Shown: positions 8,612 to 16,779 of the stretch, piece after piece
Numbering within the stretch: the first letter of the stretch is position 1
Layout of the letters: the number at the start of each line of letters is the position of its first letter
DNA from: a bacterium
GTDB lineage: Bacteria > Spirochaetota > Spirochaetia > Treponematales > Rectinemataceae
Assembly (NCBI GenBank): GCA_021779995.1
Contig: JAJXZP010000027.1
Span: 1-34,736 of the forward strand
Direction of reading: 5' to 3'
Length of the DNA: 34,736 nucleotides
Position numbers and translations under genes: made by a program
The notes under the pieces: generated by a model
Seen by the model: only the letters and a program-made list of their open reading frames with translations
Told to the model about the DNA's origin: nothing
Databases searched by the model: none

Positions 8612-10165
8612 ATGAGCAGACTTTCTACGATCTGGGTTTTAATCGGCGGAATCGCCGCGTTCTCGGCGATCGGCCCCGTGGTGGCGGCCCAGAGCGCCGC
8701 GGCAAGCCAAAGCACCGCGGCAAGCCAGAGCGCCGCTACGGCGCTAGGCCCGGCGCCGACGGAGAGCGCGCCGGGTCCGGTCGTGCGCACGGCGCTCGAT
8801 GTGGCGGCCTCGTACACCTACCGCAGCGCGGACGAGATGGTGGAGCCGTACCAGTACAACAACGGCATCGACTTCACGAGGAACTACCTGGCCGCGCCGC
8901 CCTTCCTCAGCTACTCGGTGGACATCGGGCGCTTCCAGGGCCTGGCCATAGGCTTCACGGTGGACCTGAGAAGGAATTTCGGCTCCTCCTTCGGCGGCTA
9001 CTTCCCCTCGACCAACCTCCCCCTGAGCGCTGACGGCTCCTTCCCCGTCTCCTTCAACGCCATCAGCCGGGGCGTCCTTTCCTGGACCAGCCCGGTCCTG
9101 GACCTGAGCATCGGACGCGACAAGGTGGACTACGGCGGGATACTCCAGGGGAGCATCTTCCCCTCGGCGCGCCTGCCCTACCTCGACGCCTTCCGCGCCC
9201 GCGCGCGGTTCGGCCGCCTGAGCTTCGACTACATGATCTCCTCCCAGGACGCGATTCCCTCGTGGGACGGAAACGACGTCGATCCGAACGCCGGCGTCAC
9301 CTCCGTCACGAATCCGTACCCGTATGGATGGTACGACTCGGCCGATCCCACCAGCATCATCGAGACCTATCACTCGCTCTCCTGGGATTTAGGCCGGGTG
9401 CGCGTCCGCATCGCCGAGAACATGATGATCGCGCGGAGCAACAACCGCTTCACCGTGACCGATTTCCTGCCCATCATGTTCTGGCATCAGGGAAGCGTGC
9501 TGCCGAACAACGAGACCTTCCTGTGGAGCCTGGACTGGACGCCGAGCTCCGATCTGGCGCTTTCGCTCCAGGGCGGCTTCGACGCCTTCAACCCCAGCTT
9601 TCTCGCCATCCCCGACTCCGATACGCCGACGATACCCGCGCTCGTCCTAGGTGGAACCTATGCGACCCAGACGGGTATCGGAGCCGCGGACCTCTATTTC
9701 GAGACAGGGTATACCCACTACCTCTGGGGCAATTTCAGCGCCGCGGGTCAGGGAGGAATCAGCGAAGTAGATCCCCTCGAACGTTGTATCTACCGCTACA
9801 TGCTCGATGCCAACGGGCTCTCTGCTCTCATCCCGCTGACGAGTCCCTACGGACCCGGAGCGCTCTGGTTCCGCCTCCTCGCGGGCCAGACAATCGGAGC
9901 TTCGGGGATGCGCATCGGCTCCGACATCCTCCTCCTGGGCAAGAACACCGAGGCGAACCTCGTCACGACGCCCTACGACCTGGCGGTCCAGAACGCTCCC
10001 TGGGAGTTCTTCGGCCAGTTCGGCCTCAATCTCCGCTACGAGGCCGGGCCCTTCGAGGTCTCGATCGAGCCTTCGGCTTGCGTGCGAGACGGCGACTGGT
10101 GGATGGAGAGCAGCTTCGCCGTGGCCTACCACTTCAGGAGCGTCTCTCCGATCTCCGGGATATGA
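8612..10165 (+). CDS. Outer-membrane beta-barrel protein, unknown function
   Basis: 517 aa from ATG 8612, the start that places a signal peptide at the N-terminus (MSRLSTIWVLIGGIAAFSAIGPVVAAQ); AGGAG lies about 9 nt upstream, and the longer frame from 8489 would bury the signal. A short AASQS repeat linker (about 28-50) follows. The remainder alternates hydrophobic and polar residues with many aromatic residues (Tyr/Trp/Phe) and ends VAYHFRSVSPISGI, typical of a barrel. The segment AISRGVLSWTSPVLDLSIGRDKVDYG resembles Wzi/capsule-assembly-type barrels, but that similarity is weak. The AQS-type linker echoes the SRPBCC protein earlier in the window. Confidence 0.7.
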   Translation: MSRLSTIWVLIGGIAAFSAIGPVVAAQSAAASQSTAASQSAATALGPAPTESAPGPVVRTALDVAASYTYRSADEMVEPYQYNNGIDFTRNYLAAPPFLSYSVDIGRFQGLAIGFTVDLRRNFGSSFGGYFPSTNLPLSADGSFPVSFNAISRGVLSWTSPVLDLSIGRDKVDYGGILQGSIFPSARLPYLDAFRARARFGRLSFDYMISSQDAIPSWDGNDVDPNAGVTSVTNPYPYGWYDSADPTSIIETYHSLSWDLGRVRVRIAENMMIARSNNRFTVTDFLPIMFWHQGSVLPNNETFLWSLDWTPSSDLALSLQGGFDAFNPSFLAIPDSDTPTIPALVLGGTYATQTGIGAADLYFETGYTHYLWGNFSAAGQGGISEVDPLERCIYRYMLDANGLSALIPLTSPYGPGALWFRLLAGQTIGASGMRIGSDILLLGKNTEANLVTTPYDLAVQNAPWEFFGQFGLNLRYEAGPFEVSIEPSACVRDGDWWMESSFAVAYHFRSVSPISGI

Positions 10166-10181
10166 CCGAGGTGCTCGGTTT
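10165..10181 (+). terminator. Short hairpin after the outer-membrane protein gene
   Basis: ACCGAG-GTG-CTCGGT (10165-10179) begins at the last base of the stop codon and is followed by only two further T residues. It is a weak candidate terminator. Confidence 0.3.
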
Positions 10182-10272
10182 GGGTGCATGGCCTACTGCC
10201 TGACGCCGGTGAACCGAGTAGCCGTCCTATCGCCGAGTATCGATTTCCGCGGCGCCCGGGATAGCGGGGGGC

Positions 10273-10306
10273 GAGAGAGGCGCGGAGGCCCACAGACGGG
10301 CCGGTC
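10273..10306 (+). repeat. Dispersed intergenic repeat, copy B
   Basis: 34 bp matching copy A (6327-6358) with two extra bases and a few substitutions; shared core CGCGGAGGC, CACAGACG and GCCGGTC. A shorter related stretch (GAGCGGAGGCGC) lies near 10678-10689. Confidence 0.6.
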
Positions 10307-10320
10307 TGCCACTACGCTGC

Positions 10321-10494
10321 TCAGTTCAGGCGGCAGCGCCGGTCGACGACGAGGGCGTTGGCCGCGAGGCCCGCGACGAGGCCCGGGACTCCCGCGGGTT
10401 TGCGCGGCTCGAAGCGGCCCTGAAGGACGGTGTCGACGAGCACGCCCGACAGGGCCTGGCCCGCGAACATGAGGAGGGCGGCGAGCGAGGAGGG
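10321..10494 (-). pseudogene. Remnant of a YdcZ/DUF606-type DMT transporter
   Basis: The minus-strand frame ending with TGA at 10323-10321 reads LAALLMFAGQALSGVLVDTV, then LQGRFEPRKPAGVPGLVAGLAANALVV. This looks like the last two helices of YdcZ-type transporters, which carry a GQ-LDH-FG-P pattern followed by a final hydrophobic helix. Upstream of about 10494 the frame becomes unrelated Arg/Ser-rich sequence, and the other roughly 90 residues expected for the family are missing. It is therefore a decayed 3' end. Family match is from memory of the pattern and is moderate. Confidence 0.4.
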
Positions 10495-10828
10495 ACTGCT
10501 CTCTTCGGAGCGTGGCAGGATCCGCCTCCTCTCGCGGGACAAACTCGCGCCGCTGGCCCGGGACCTCTACCGCTAGCATCCGTGATGAGACCCGACCGCA
10601 GCGATCGCCTCTTCCCTTAGCGCCTCTGTGCCGTTCCGCGACTCGTTCCCTCGAAGATCGAGACAGGGTGAAGAGAGGAGCGGAGGCGCAAAGGCTCGCC
10701 GCGCGGTACCGGCACATTGTTACTATTTAATCCCATCAAGTATCGTTGCTTCGACAAGATGATGGGGAATGAGCCGAAGGGGAAATTGGCCTCACGGGAA
10801 GCCGCTTGAAATACCGCCACGCGTTACC

Positions 10829-12163
10829 TCAGCGAACTTTGCGTTTGCTCCCAGCCCTCTCCGAGTCCCCTTTCTTTTCTTCCCTTCGAGCCTTCGCGCC
10901 TTTCCGCATCGTCTCGGGCTGGGCGCCTGCGGGCTGGGCGGCGGGGATCTTCGCGAAGAGCCTGTCCAGGAGCCCGACGAGCATGCCGCGCTTGATCAGG
11001 AAGGCGAGCGCGGCGGTGATGACGATGCTGAAGAGCACGACGTCGTAGGCGTAGTCGCGGATGAGCTGGGCGCCCGCCATGCCCGCGGCGAGGGGCAGGC
11101 CGGCCAGGACCGCGGTGGCGAGTCCCTTGGGCGCCATGACCGCGACGAGTTCCAGGTCGCGCCGGGGCACGCCGGAAGCCGGACGGAGGACGCTGAACAC
11201 CATGCGCAGGACATAGATGGCGAGCGTCAGGGCCAGGCCGATGAGGATCGTCATCCAGCCCGAGAAGCGTATGGAGATGCCCAGGTACAGGAAGAAGAAG
11301 GTGCGGATGATGAAGATGATCTCGCCGAAGAAGGCCATCTCGCTCGGCGAGATTTTGGTGTCGGGCATCTTCATCTTGATGCCCATGCGCTGGACGATGC
11401 CGAAGGGCTTGTTGGCGAGGCCGAGGCCGAAGGCGAGGGAGGCGATCGCGCCCGAGAAGCCGAGGAACTGCGAGAAGCCGTAGACGATGAAGAGGAAGGC
11501 GAAGGTGGAGAGCATGGTGTTGGGAAAGCGCCGGACGAATTTGAGCAGCCTGAGCCAGATGTAGCTGCCGACGAGCCCGATGAAGGCCGCGAAGACGAGG
11601 GCGGAGAGCATCGAGCCGAGCATGCGCCCGAAGGCTATGCCGCCCGAGCCCTTGTCGGAGATGAGGGTGAAGACGAGGATGACGCTGAACACGTCGGTGA
11701 GCGAGGATTCGATCACCAGGACGTCGGAGGTCTCGCGCGAGAGGCCGAGGCCCTTGGCTATGGGCAGGACCACGGCCGGGGAGATGCTCGCGAGGATGCA
11801 GCCGAAGGTGACGGCGCTCAGGACGGGCAGGGCCAGGACGAACACGCCGACGGCCACCGCGACCGCGACGCTGCCGACGAAGGTGACCAGGAAGAGCGGG
11901 AGGGCGCGTCTGAGGGTCGAGCGGATCGATCCAATTTCGAGGGTCATGCCGCCTTCGAAGAGGATGAGGACGAGGGCGATGGCGCTCATCACCGCGCCCG
12001 ACTTGCCGAAGTCGGCCGGCGAGATCAGGCCCAGGAGGGGTCCGGCGGCGATGCCGATGACCATGAGCAGGAGCACGTCCGGGACGGCCTTCTTCTCGAA
12101 GAGCAGCGAGAAGCCGTGGGCGAGGAAGAAGAGGATGCCGACGACCAGGATCGCCGCGCTCAT
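10829..12163 (-). CDS. Cation/proton antiporter (CPA family)
   Basis: 444 aa with about twelve membrane helices and a very basic C-terminal tail (RRKGAKARREEKKGDSERAG). N-terminal ILVVGILFFLAHGFSLLFEKKAVPDVLLLMVIGIAAGPLLGL and the central FGCILASISPAVVLPIAKGLGLSRETSDVLVIESSLTDVFSVIL correspond to the NhaP/CPA1-type fold; the usual ND/DD ion-binding pair appears as TD in SSLTDV. Such proteins exchange Na+ or K+ for H+ at the inner membrane. The start codon overlaps the stop of the GPH symporter by four bases (ATGA), so it is the third gene of a minus-strand operon. Ion specificity is not predictable from the sequence. Confidence 0.85.
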   Translation of the reverse strand: MSAAILVVGILFFLAHGFSLLFEKKAVPDVLLLMVIGIAAGPLLGLISPADFGKSGAVMSAIALVLILFEGGMTLEIGSIRSTLRRALPLFLVTFVGSVAVAVAVGVFVLALPVLSAVTFGCILASISPAVVLPIAKGLGLSRETSDVLVIESSLTDVFSVILVFTLISDKGSGGIAFGRMLGSMLSALVFAAFIGLVGSYIWLRLLKFVRRFPNTMLSTFAFLFIVYGFSQFLGFSGAIASLAFGLGLANKPFGIVQRMGIKMKMPDTKISPSEMAFFGEIIFIIRTFFFLYLGISIRFSGWMTILIGLALTLAIYVLRMVFSVLRPASGVPRRDLELVAVMAPKGLATAVLAGLPLAAGMAGAQLIRDYAYDVVLFSIVITAALAFLIKRGMLVGLLDRLFAKIPAAQPAGAQPETMRKGAKARREEKKGDSERAGSKRKVR

Positions 12164-13701
12164 CGGGCCTCCTTCCCCCCGTGGGCCTCCTTAGCCGCGC
12201 GGGCCTCCGCCGCCGCCGCGCGGGCTGCGCCGGCGAGGGCCGCGCCGTAGCTCTTCTCGTCGATGGGGTAGCGGTCGATGAGGAAGAGGGCGCCGAGGAG
12301 GAAGACCGCGGGGATCGGCCCTATGAGAAGGCGGATCGCCAGCTGGGAAGCCGGAGCCTGGGCCGCGTTCGGCACGAAGCCGCCGAAGGAGAGCACGAGG
12401 CCCGAGGCGAACATGGCCACGGCCGAGCCGATCTTTGAGGTGAGGAGCCACATGCCGTAGAAGGCGCCTTCCTTGCGCGCTCCCGTGCGCGCGGCGTCGA
12501 GCTCGATCGTGTCCGGCACCATGGAATAGGGCGCGACGTAGCCGAAGCCCACCCCGATGCCGGCGTAGACCATCATGCCGATGAAGAACCAGGGCCCGAG
12601 GGCCTGGCCCAGGAAGAAGAGCACGAGGCTCGCGCTGCCGAGGGCGAAGAAGCAGATCTGGTAGGTCCGCTTCTTCCCGATGCGCTTGGACACGATGACC
12701 GACACGGGTATGAAGACCATGGCGGTGACGAGGAGGACGAGCATGGCGAGGGCCGTGAGGTCCTCGCGGGCGTAGATGTACTGGAAGTAGTAGGCGATGA
12801 TGCCCTGGAGGAAGGTGAGCCCGATGAGGTTGAGGGCGTAGGTGAGGAGCACGATGAGGTAGGGCCTGTTCCTGAACACGGAGAGATAGGTCCGGAGGAA
12901 GTCGCCTCGCCCGCTCCGGCGCGCGGAGGCTGCCGCCCCGGCGACAGGGGGCGCGGCTTTCCGGACGGGGCGCCTCGGGTCCGGGTCCGATTCCGCCGCG
13001 GCGCCGACTTCGGGCGAGAACTCGGTCCGGGCCTCGGACTCCGGCGCGGGAGCGGGCTCGCGCACCGTGAGGGCGGTCGTCATCGCGGTCACGAGCATGA
13101 CCGCCCCGAACAGAAGCCCCATCATCGAGAAGCCGAGGCTCTTGTCCGCGCCCTCCACGCCGCCGAAGGCGGCCAGGAGGGGCGGCACCGAGGCCGCGCC
13201 AAGCAGGGTGCCCAGGACGGCGAACATGAAGCGGAAGCCGTTGAGGCTCGAGCGCTCGTGGTAGTCCTGGGTGAGCTCGGGCGTCAGCGAGGAATAGGGA
13301 ATGTTGACGATCGAGTAGATGACGTTGAGGGCGATGAAGGAGAGGGCCGCCCAGGCGGTGAGCAGGACGGGGCTCTGGATATGGGGATTCGTGAAGAACC
13401 ACCACATGGCGAAGGCGAGGGGCACGGAGCCGAAGAAGATATAGGGCCGCCTGCGTCCCCAGCGGGTCCGCGTCCGGTCGGACAGGTAGCCGAGGACCGG
13501 GTCCCAGAGGGCGTCGACCAGCTTGCCCGCCATGATGACCGTGCCCGCCACCGCGGCCGCGATGCCCACGGTGTCGGTGAGGTACTTGAGCGCCCAGAAG
13601 CCCAGGGCCGTGAAGAAAAGATTGCCGCCGAGGTCGCAGACGCCGAAGCCCAGCTTGGTGCCCAGGGAGAGTCGGCCCGATCGGTCAGTCGTCGTGGTCA
13701 T
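12160..13701 (-). CDS. GPH-family (glycoside-pentoside-hexuronide) cation symporter
   Basis: 513 aa, MFS fold of about twelve helices. The family signature is plain: LGFGVCDLGGNLFFTALGFWALKYLTDTVG at the N-terminus and DPVLGYLSDRTRTRWGRRRPYIFFG in the loop after helix 2, as in MelB and relatives, which take up sugars with Na+ or H+. A central cytoplasmic loop is enlarged by about 50 Pro/Ala/Glu-rich residues (about 210-265). The gene overlaps the acyltransferase by 17 bp upstream and the antiporter by 4 bp downstream. With an ion antiporter in the same operon, ion-coupled uptake of a glycoside or lipid-linked sugar is possible; the substrate is unknown. Confidence 0.85.
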   Translation of the reverse strand: MTTTTDRSGRLSLGTKLGFGVCDLGGNLFFTALGFWALKYLTDTVGIAAAVAGTVIMAGKLVDALWDPVLGYLSDRTRTRWGRRRPYIFFGSVPLAFAMWWFFTNPHIQSPVLLTAWAALSFIALNVIYSIVNIPYSSLTPELTQDYHERSSLNGFRFMFAVLGTLLGAASVPPLLAAFGGVEGADKSLGFSMMGLLFGAVMLVTAMTTALTVREPAPAPESEARTEFSPEVGAAAESDPDPRRPVRKAAPPVAGAAASARRSGRGDFLRTYLSVFRNRPYLIVLLTYALNLIGLTFLQGIIAYYFQYIYAREDLTALAMLVLLVTAMVFIPVSVIVSKRIGKKRTYQICFFALGSASLVLFFLGQALGPWFFIGMMVYAGIGVGFGYVAPYSMVPDTIELDAARTGARKEGAFYGMWLLTSKIGSAVAMFASGLVLSFGGFVPNAAQAPASQLAIRLLIGPIPAVFLLGALFLIDRYPIDEKSYGAALAGAARAAAAEARAAKEAHGGKEAR

Positions 13702-15091
13702 CGTGGAACTCCTGTATGCCTTTCAGGAAGGCGCCCGAAAGATCGTCCATGGCGGCCTCGATCGCCGCCTTGCCGTCCATCCGGTACTCGCCCAGGCGGG
13801 CGGAAAAGTCGAGGCCCTCGCCCACCCGGACGACGGCTGTCTTGCGCAGGATCGAGGGCCGGCCGCCGAAATCGCCGCCGACCAGGCGCTGCGCCAGGTC
13901 CGCGAGGCTGTAGGCCGACTCGACGAGCCGGCCGAAGGAAGGCTCGCCGCCGCCCGGGCCGCCTTCGAGATAGTCCGAGTCGAGGTAGTGGCCCAGGTCG
14001 ACGAGCTCCATGTGGCGCATGGCGTACCAGGCCTCGCCCGCGCGCCGGTCGGCCAGGAGGCGGCCGAGGGGCGTCAGCCCCTCCAGGTCCGCTTCGGGAT
14101 AGATGCGGTCCCAGGCCTCCTGGCGGAGGCGGTAGACCCGCGTTATGCGATCCCCTTCGTGGCGGAGACCGAAGACCCCCTCGCCGCGCCGGAGCGCGGC
14201 TTCGAGCAGGGTCGCGCGGCGCTCCTCCCTCGTGCCCCGGTCCCGGGACGGCGCGAGGCCGTAGTAGGCTTCCGCGTGCGCGAGGAGCTCGAGGTCGAGG
14301 GCGACCAGCCTGGCCTTGAGGGCCGCGCGGCGCGCTTGCGGTCGCTCGGTCGGAGGAGTCCGCGGCCCGAGATCCCGCGGGGGCTCGAGGCCGCAGAGCC
14401 TCTCGGTTTTCGCGACGAGGCTCTCGAGTCCGCCTATCCTCTTTTCGTCGAAGCGGTGATGGACGGAAATGGGGAGCACGATCACCGGCAGCGGGCGGCC
14501 CGCGCGCTCCAGCTCCTCGGCGCACCAGAAGGCCAGGCGCGCGGTGCCGGACTCGAGGCGCGGCAGGGTTTCGGCGCGGTAGGAGACCTGGCCCTCGGGC
14601 GAGAGGGCGATCGGATGCGCCCCGCTCCGAAGCGCGCTCCGGATGCGCTTGAGTCCTGATCCGTCGAACCTGACGTGGTAGACGGGCAGGGCCCCGGTGC
14701 GCGGCAGGATCCAGCGGATGAGGGACCCGCCCCAGAGCGGCACGGCATAGTCGTGCAGGAAGAAGGCGTGCGGAGGCTGCGGCAGGCGAACGCCGAGCCG
14801 GCGGGCCTCGCGGCCGAGCCGGAGGTCGAAGACGAGGCTCAGGAGCTGCGGCTCGTCCCCGTAGGGATGGCGGAAGGCCAGGATGAGCCGCGACCTTCCC
14901 TCCTGGAAATCCTTGAACGCCGATACGAGGCCTTCGGCGTTCCGCAGCTCGATGGAGTCCAGCTTGAGAGCCAACCGCGCGTAGAGGGGCCCCGCGGCCT
15001 TCACGAGGAGTCCGGCGGCGAGCGAGTCGCGCGAGGGCGCGAGGGCGGGGCGGACTTTCGCGCGATCGACGGGTCTGAACTGTCCTGGCAT
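13685..15091 (-). CDS. PlsC-like glycerophospholipid acyltransferase, divergent
   Basis: 468 aa from ATG 15091, preceded by AAGGGAG about 10 nt upstream and a good promoter further up; longer frames would run through that promoter. LILAFRHPYGDEPQLL (about residues 69-84) matches the acyltransferase catalytic block, but the usual HX4D appears as H75 with D79 and E80, that is HX3D or HX4E. The later IALSPEGQVSYRAE resembles the EGTR substrate block, and PVIVLPISVHHRF the final motif. The C-terminal 250 residues are helical and not shared with short PlsC enzymes. It is the first gene of the operon with the GPH symporter and antiporter. Lipid acyl transfer at the membrane is likely; the acceptor is unknown. 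Confidence 0.7.
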   Translation of the reverse strand: MPGQFRPVDRAKVRPALAPSRDSLAAGLLVKAAGPLYARLALKLDSIELRNAEGLVSAFKDFQEGRSRLILAFRHPYGDEPQLLSLVFDLRLGREARRLGVRLPQPPHAFFLHDYAVPLWGGSLIRWILPRTGALPVYHVRFDGSGLKRIRSALRSGAHPIALSPEGQVSYRAETLPRLESGTARLAFWCAEELERAGRPLPVIVLPISVHHRFDEKRIGGLESLVAKTERLCGLEPPRDLGPRTPPTERPQARRAALKARLVALDLELLAHAEAYYGLAPSRDRGTREERRATLLEAALRRGEGVFGLRHEGDRITRVYRLRQEAWDRIYPEADLEGLTPLGRLLADRRAGEAWYAMRHMELVDLGHYLDSDYLEGGPGGGEPSFGRLVESAYSLADLAQRLVGGDFGGRPSILRKTAVVRVGEGLDFSARLGEYRMDGKAAIEAAMDDLSGAFLKGIQEFHDDHDD

Positions 15092-15134
15092 CCGGGCGGG
15101 ACTCCCTTCTCCATCATCGATGGGTCGAGCTGGC

Positions 15135-15163
15135 ACTGTAGCATCGAAGCCCGGGTGGGGCAA
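15135..15163 (-). promoter_or_regulatory. Sigma70-type promoter of the acyltransferase-symporter-antiporter operon
   Basis: On the minus strand TTGCCC (15163-15158) and TACAGT (15140-15135) are spaced by exactly 17 bp, each with four of six consensus bases. The start site would be near 15128, giving a leader of about 37 nt. Confidence 0.5.
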
Positions 15164-15288
15164 GTTCGCGTCGAGACGAGGGCAGGCCCTGCTCTCCCGC
15201 CTTCCCTCCGGGCCTCCGCGCCTCGATGGCTTTCCACTCGCGGCTCGTGCAGAATGGATCCGCATTTTCTGTCTCGTAAGGAGGGAAC

Positions 15289-16329
15289 ATGCCGCAGCGT
15301 ATCGGGATTGTCGGCACGGGCTGGGTGGCGGACAAGCACGTGGAGGCCCTCGGCAAAATCGCCGAGGCGCGTATCGCGGCCATCGCGGGGAGGAATCTCG
15401 AGCGAGCCGCCGAGCTCGCCGAACGGGCCGAGCGGGCGCCGGCCGCCGCGGGCTCGGCCCCGGCGCGCCCCGCGGTGTACGCCGACTGGGCCGAGATGCT
15501 GCGGCGGGAACGGCTCGACGCGGTCTTCATCCTCCTCCCGCCCCACCTTCACGGCGACGTGGAGGCGGCCTGCGCCGGCCGGGTGCCGGCGGTGCTCGTG
15601 GAGAAGCCGCTCGGCCGGGATCTCGCCACCGTCGAGCGCGCCCTCGCCGCCTTCGAGGCGGCGGGCACCTTCGCCGCCTCGGCCTACATGAACCGCTGCC
15701 GGCGCTCGGCGCTCCGCGCCCGCGAGCTTTTCGCCGCGCCGGAAGACCCGCCCGTCCTGGTCGAGGGCCGCTGGGTGACGCCCGTCCCGCCGCCGGCCTG
15801 GTGGCGGGACCGCAGCCTCTCGGGCGGGCAGTTCGTCGAGCAGTGCACGCACCTCGTCGACCTGGCGCGCTTCATAGCGGGCGAGATCGTCGAGGTCGCG
15901 GCCTTCGCGGCCTCGGGTTTCGTCACCGACCTCGAGGGCTACGCGACCGACGACGCCATGGTGGTGAGCGCGCGCTTCGCCTCGGGCGCCCTCGCCCAGT
16001 TCTCCACGGGCTGCTTCCCCTCGCCCGGCCCGGACGAGGACGCGGGGATAGGCCTGACGATCGGCTCGCGCCGAACGCGGTGCGCGCTCTCGGGCTGGGG
16101 CATGGCTCTCCGCGCCGAGACCTCGGGCGGCGGCCTGGAGATCATGGAGCCCGAGGAGGACATCTTCGAGGTCGAGGACCGGCTCTTCCTCGCGGCCGCC
16201 TCGGGCGGCGAGCGGAGCCTCTTCCCCTCCACCTACGCCGAGGGCCTGAAGACCCTGCGCGTCACGCTCGCCGCCGTCGAGTCGGCCCGGACCGGGCGCA
16301 CGGTGAGGATCGCGCGGGGAGCGCGCTAA
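15289..16329 (+). CDS. Gfo/Idh/MocA-family NAD(P)-dependent oxidoreductase
   Basis: 346 aa, normal size. The Rossmann domain opens IGIVGTGWVADKHVEAL (5-21); LVEKPLG carries the catalytic Lys at 106; the second domain has VEQCTHLVDLARFIAG with H188 and D191 matching the active-site HxxD pattern. These enzymes oxidise or reduce sugars, inositols and similar compounds in the cytoplasm. AAGGAGGG immediately before the ATG is a near-perfect ribosome site. The gene is divergent from the acyltransferase operon that contains a sugar symporter, so they could serve the same substrate, but nothing in the sequence identifies it. A GC-rich palindrome follows the stop. Confidence 0.9.
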   Translation: MPQRIGIVGTGWVADKHVEALGKIAEARIAAIAGRNLERAAELAERAERAPAAAGSAPARPAVYADWAEMLRRERLDAVFILLPPHLHGDVEAACAGRVPAVLVEKPLGRDLATVERALAAFEAAGTFAASAYMNRCRRSALRARELFAAPEDPPVLVEGRWVTPVPPPAWWRDRSLSGGQFVEQCTHLVDLARFIAGEIVEVAAFAASGFVTDLEGYATDDAMVVSARFASGALAQFSTGCFPSPGPDEDAGIGLTIGSRRTRCALSGWGMALRAETSGGGLEIMEPEEDIFEVEDRLFLAAASGGERSLFPSTYAEGLKTLRVTLAAVESARTGRTVRIARGAR

Positions 16330-16356
16330 CCTGGAACGGATCTCGGGGCGATCAGC

Positions 16357-16378
16357 TCGGAGGGCGGCCGCCCTCCGA
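16357..16378. terminator. Perfect 22-bp GC palindrome after the oxidoreductase gene
   Basis: The half-site TCGGAGGGCGG (16357-16367) is followed directly by its exact reverse complement (16368-16378), 27 bp after the stop. As RNA it would give a 9-bp stem with a 4-nt loop. No T-run follows, so termination is only a possibility. Confidence 0.4.
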
Positions 16379-16542
16379 CGGAAGCGCGCGCGACCTAGGC
16401 CGGAATCGACACGATCCCCATGAGGTCCTGCGCCCGGACGGTTGACAGCTTCGCCGGCACCGGCCATCCGCGCGCCGCGGTGAGGAAAACGCCGGCGGCG
16501 CAGGTCGACGAGGCGCGGCGGCGGAAACACCCGCCACATCCG

Positions 16543-16696
16543 CCGCGACGGGACAGCGGGCCGCGACGGGAGAGCGGCCGCGACGGGAGACCGGCCGCGA
16601 CGGGAGACCGGCCGCGACGGGAGACCGGCCGCGACGGGAGAGCGGCCGCGACGGGAGAGCGGCCGCGACGGGAGAGCGGCCGCGACGGGAGACCGA
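16543..16696 (+). repeat. Tandem array of nine 17-bp units
   Basis: Eight 17-bp units CCGCGACGGGAGASCGG (S = C or G) at 16561-16696 are preceded by one 18-bp variant at 16543-16560. The units differ almost only at the S position, reading G, C, C, C, G, G, G, C from left to right. Each junction forms CGGCCG. The array ends 22 bp before the first PadR half-site. Confidence 0.9.
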
Positions 16697-16718
16697 CCGC
16701 GGCGCCGGAGATCCGGCA

Positions 16719-16773
16719 TACTGTCAAAAACAGCTTACTGTCATTGACAGTACAAATCGATCCGCGGTATCTT
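16719..16773 (+). promoter_or_regulatory. PadR operator and overlapping, apparently leaderless promoter
   Basis: A perfect palindrome TACTGTCATTGACAGTA covers 16736-16752, and an extra half-site TACTGTCA lies at 16719-16726, exactly 17 bp upstream. The palindrome includes a consensus -35, TTGACA (16744-16749). A -10-like TATCTT (16768-16773) follows after 18 bp, placing the start of transcription at about 16780, the A of the padR ATG. No Shine-Dalgarno is present, consistent with a leaderless mRNA. A repressor bound here would block the -35 box, so autoregulation is likely. Confidence 0.6.
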
Positions 16774-16779
16774 CGCGTC

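Larger units (their letters stand above)
10166..10828. other. Long intergenic region with repeats and gene remnants
   Basis: About 660 bp between convergent genes. It contains copy B of the dispersed repeat, a minus-strand remnant resembling the end of a YdcZ transporter, a plus-strand tail reading ...LLSRDKLAPLARDLYR that stops at 10574-10576 and could be another decayed gene end, a partial third repeat near 10673-10700, and an AT-richer stretch around 10720-10800. No intact gene or RNA was recognised. Confidence 0.5.
16330..16779. other. Intergenic region: palindrome, minisatellite and PadR control region
   Basis: 450 bp between the Gfo oxidoreductase and padR. In order it holds a 22-bp perfect palindrome, about 160 bp without recognised features, a nine-unit 17-bp tandem array, and the palindromic operator and promoter of the padR gene. 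An open frame on the plus strand crosses the array in phase with padR but is judged non-coding. Confidence 0.6.

Noticed and set aside
6589-8817. 742-codon minus-strand open frame across the DUF2127 and ankyrin genes
   Set aside because: Both plus-strand genes have ribosome sites and recognisable domains; the antisense product is low-complexity Arg/Gly sequence.
16543-16696. Tandem array considered as CRISPR
   Set aside because: Units of 17 bp are directly adjacent with no unique spacers, and no cas genes are present.
16420-16779. Upstream in-frame extension of padR through the 17-bp array
   Set aside because: The extension would add about 120 Arg/Gly/Asp-rich residues from a tandem repeat. 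It crosses the promoter and operator and has no ribosome site; the family starts at 16780.
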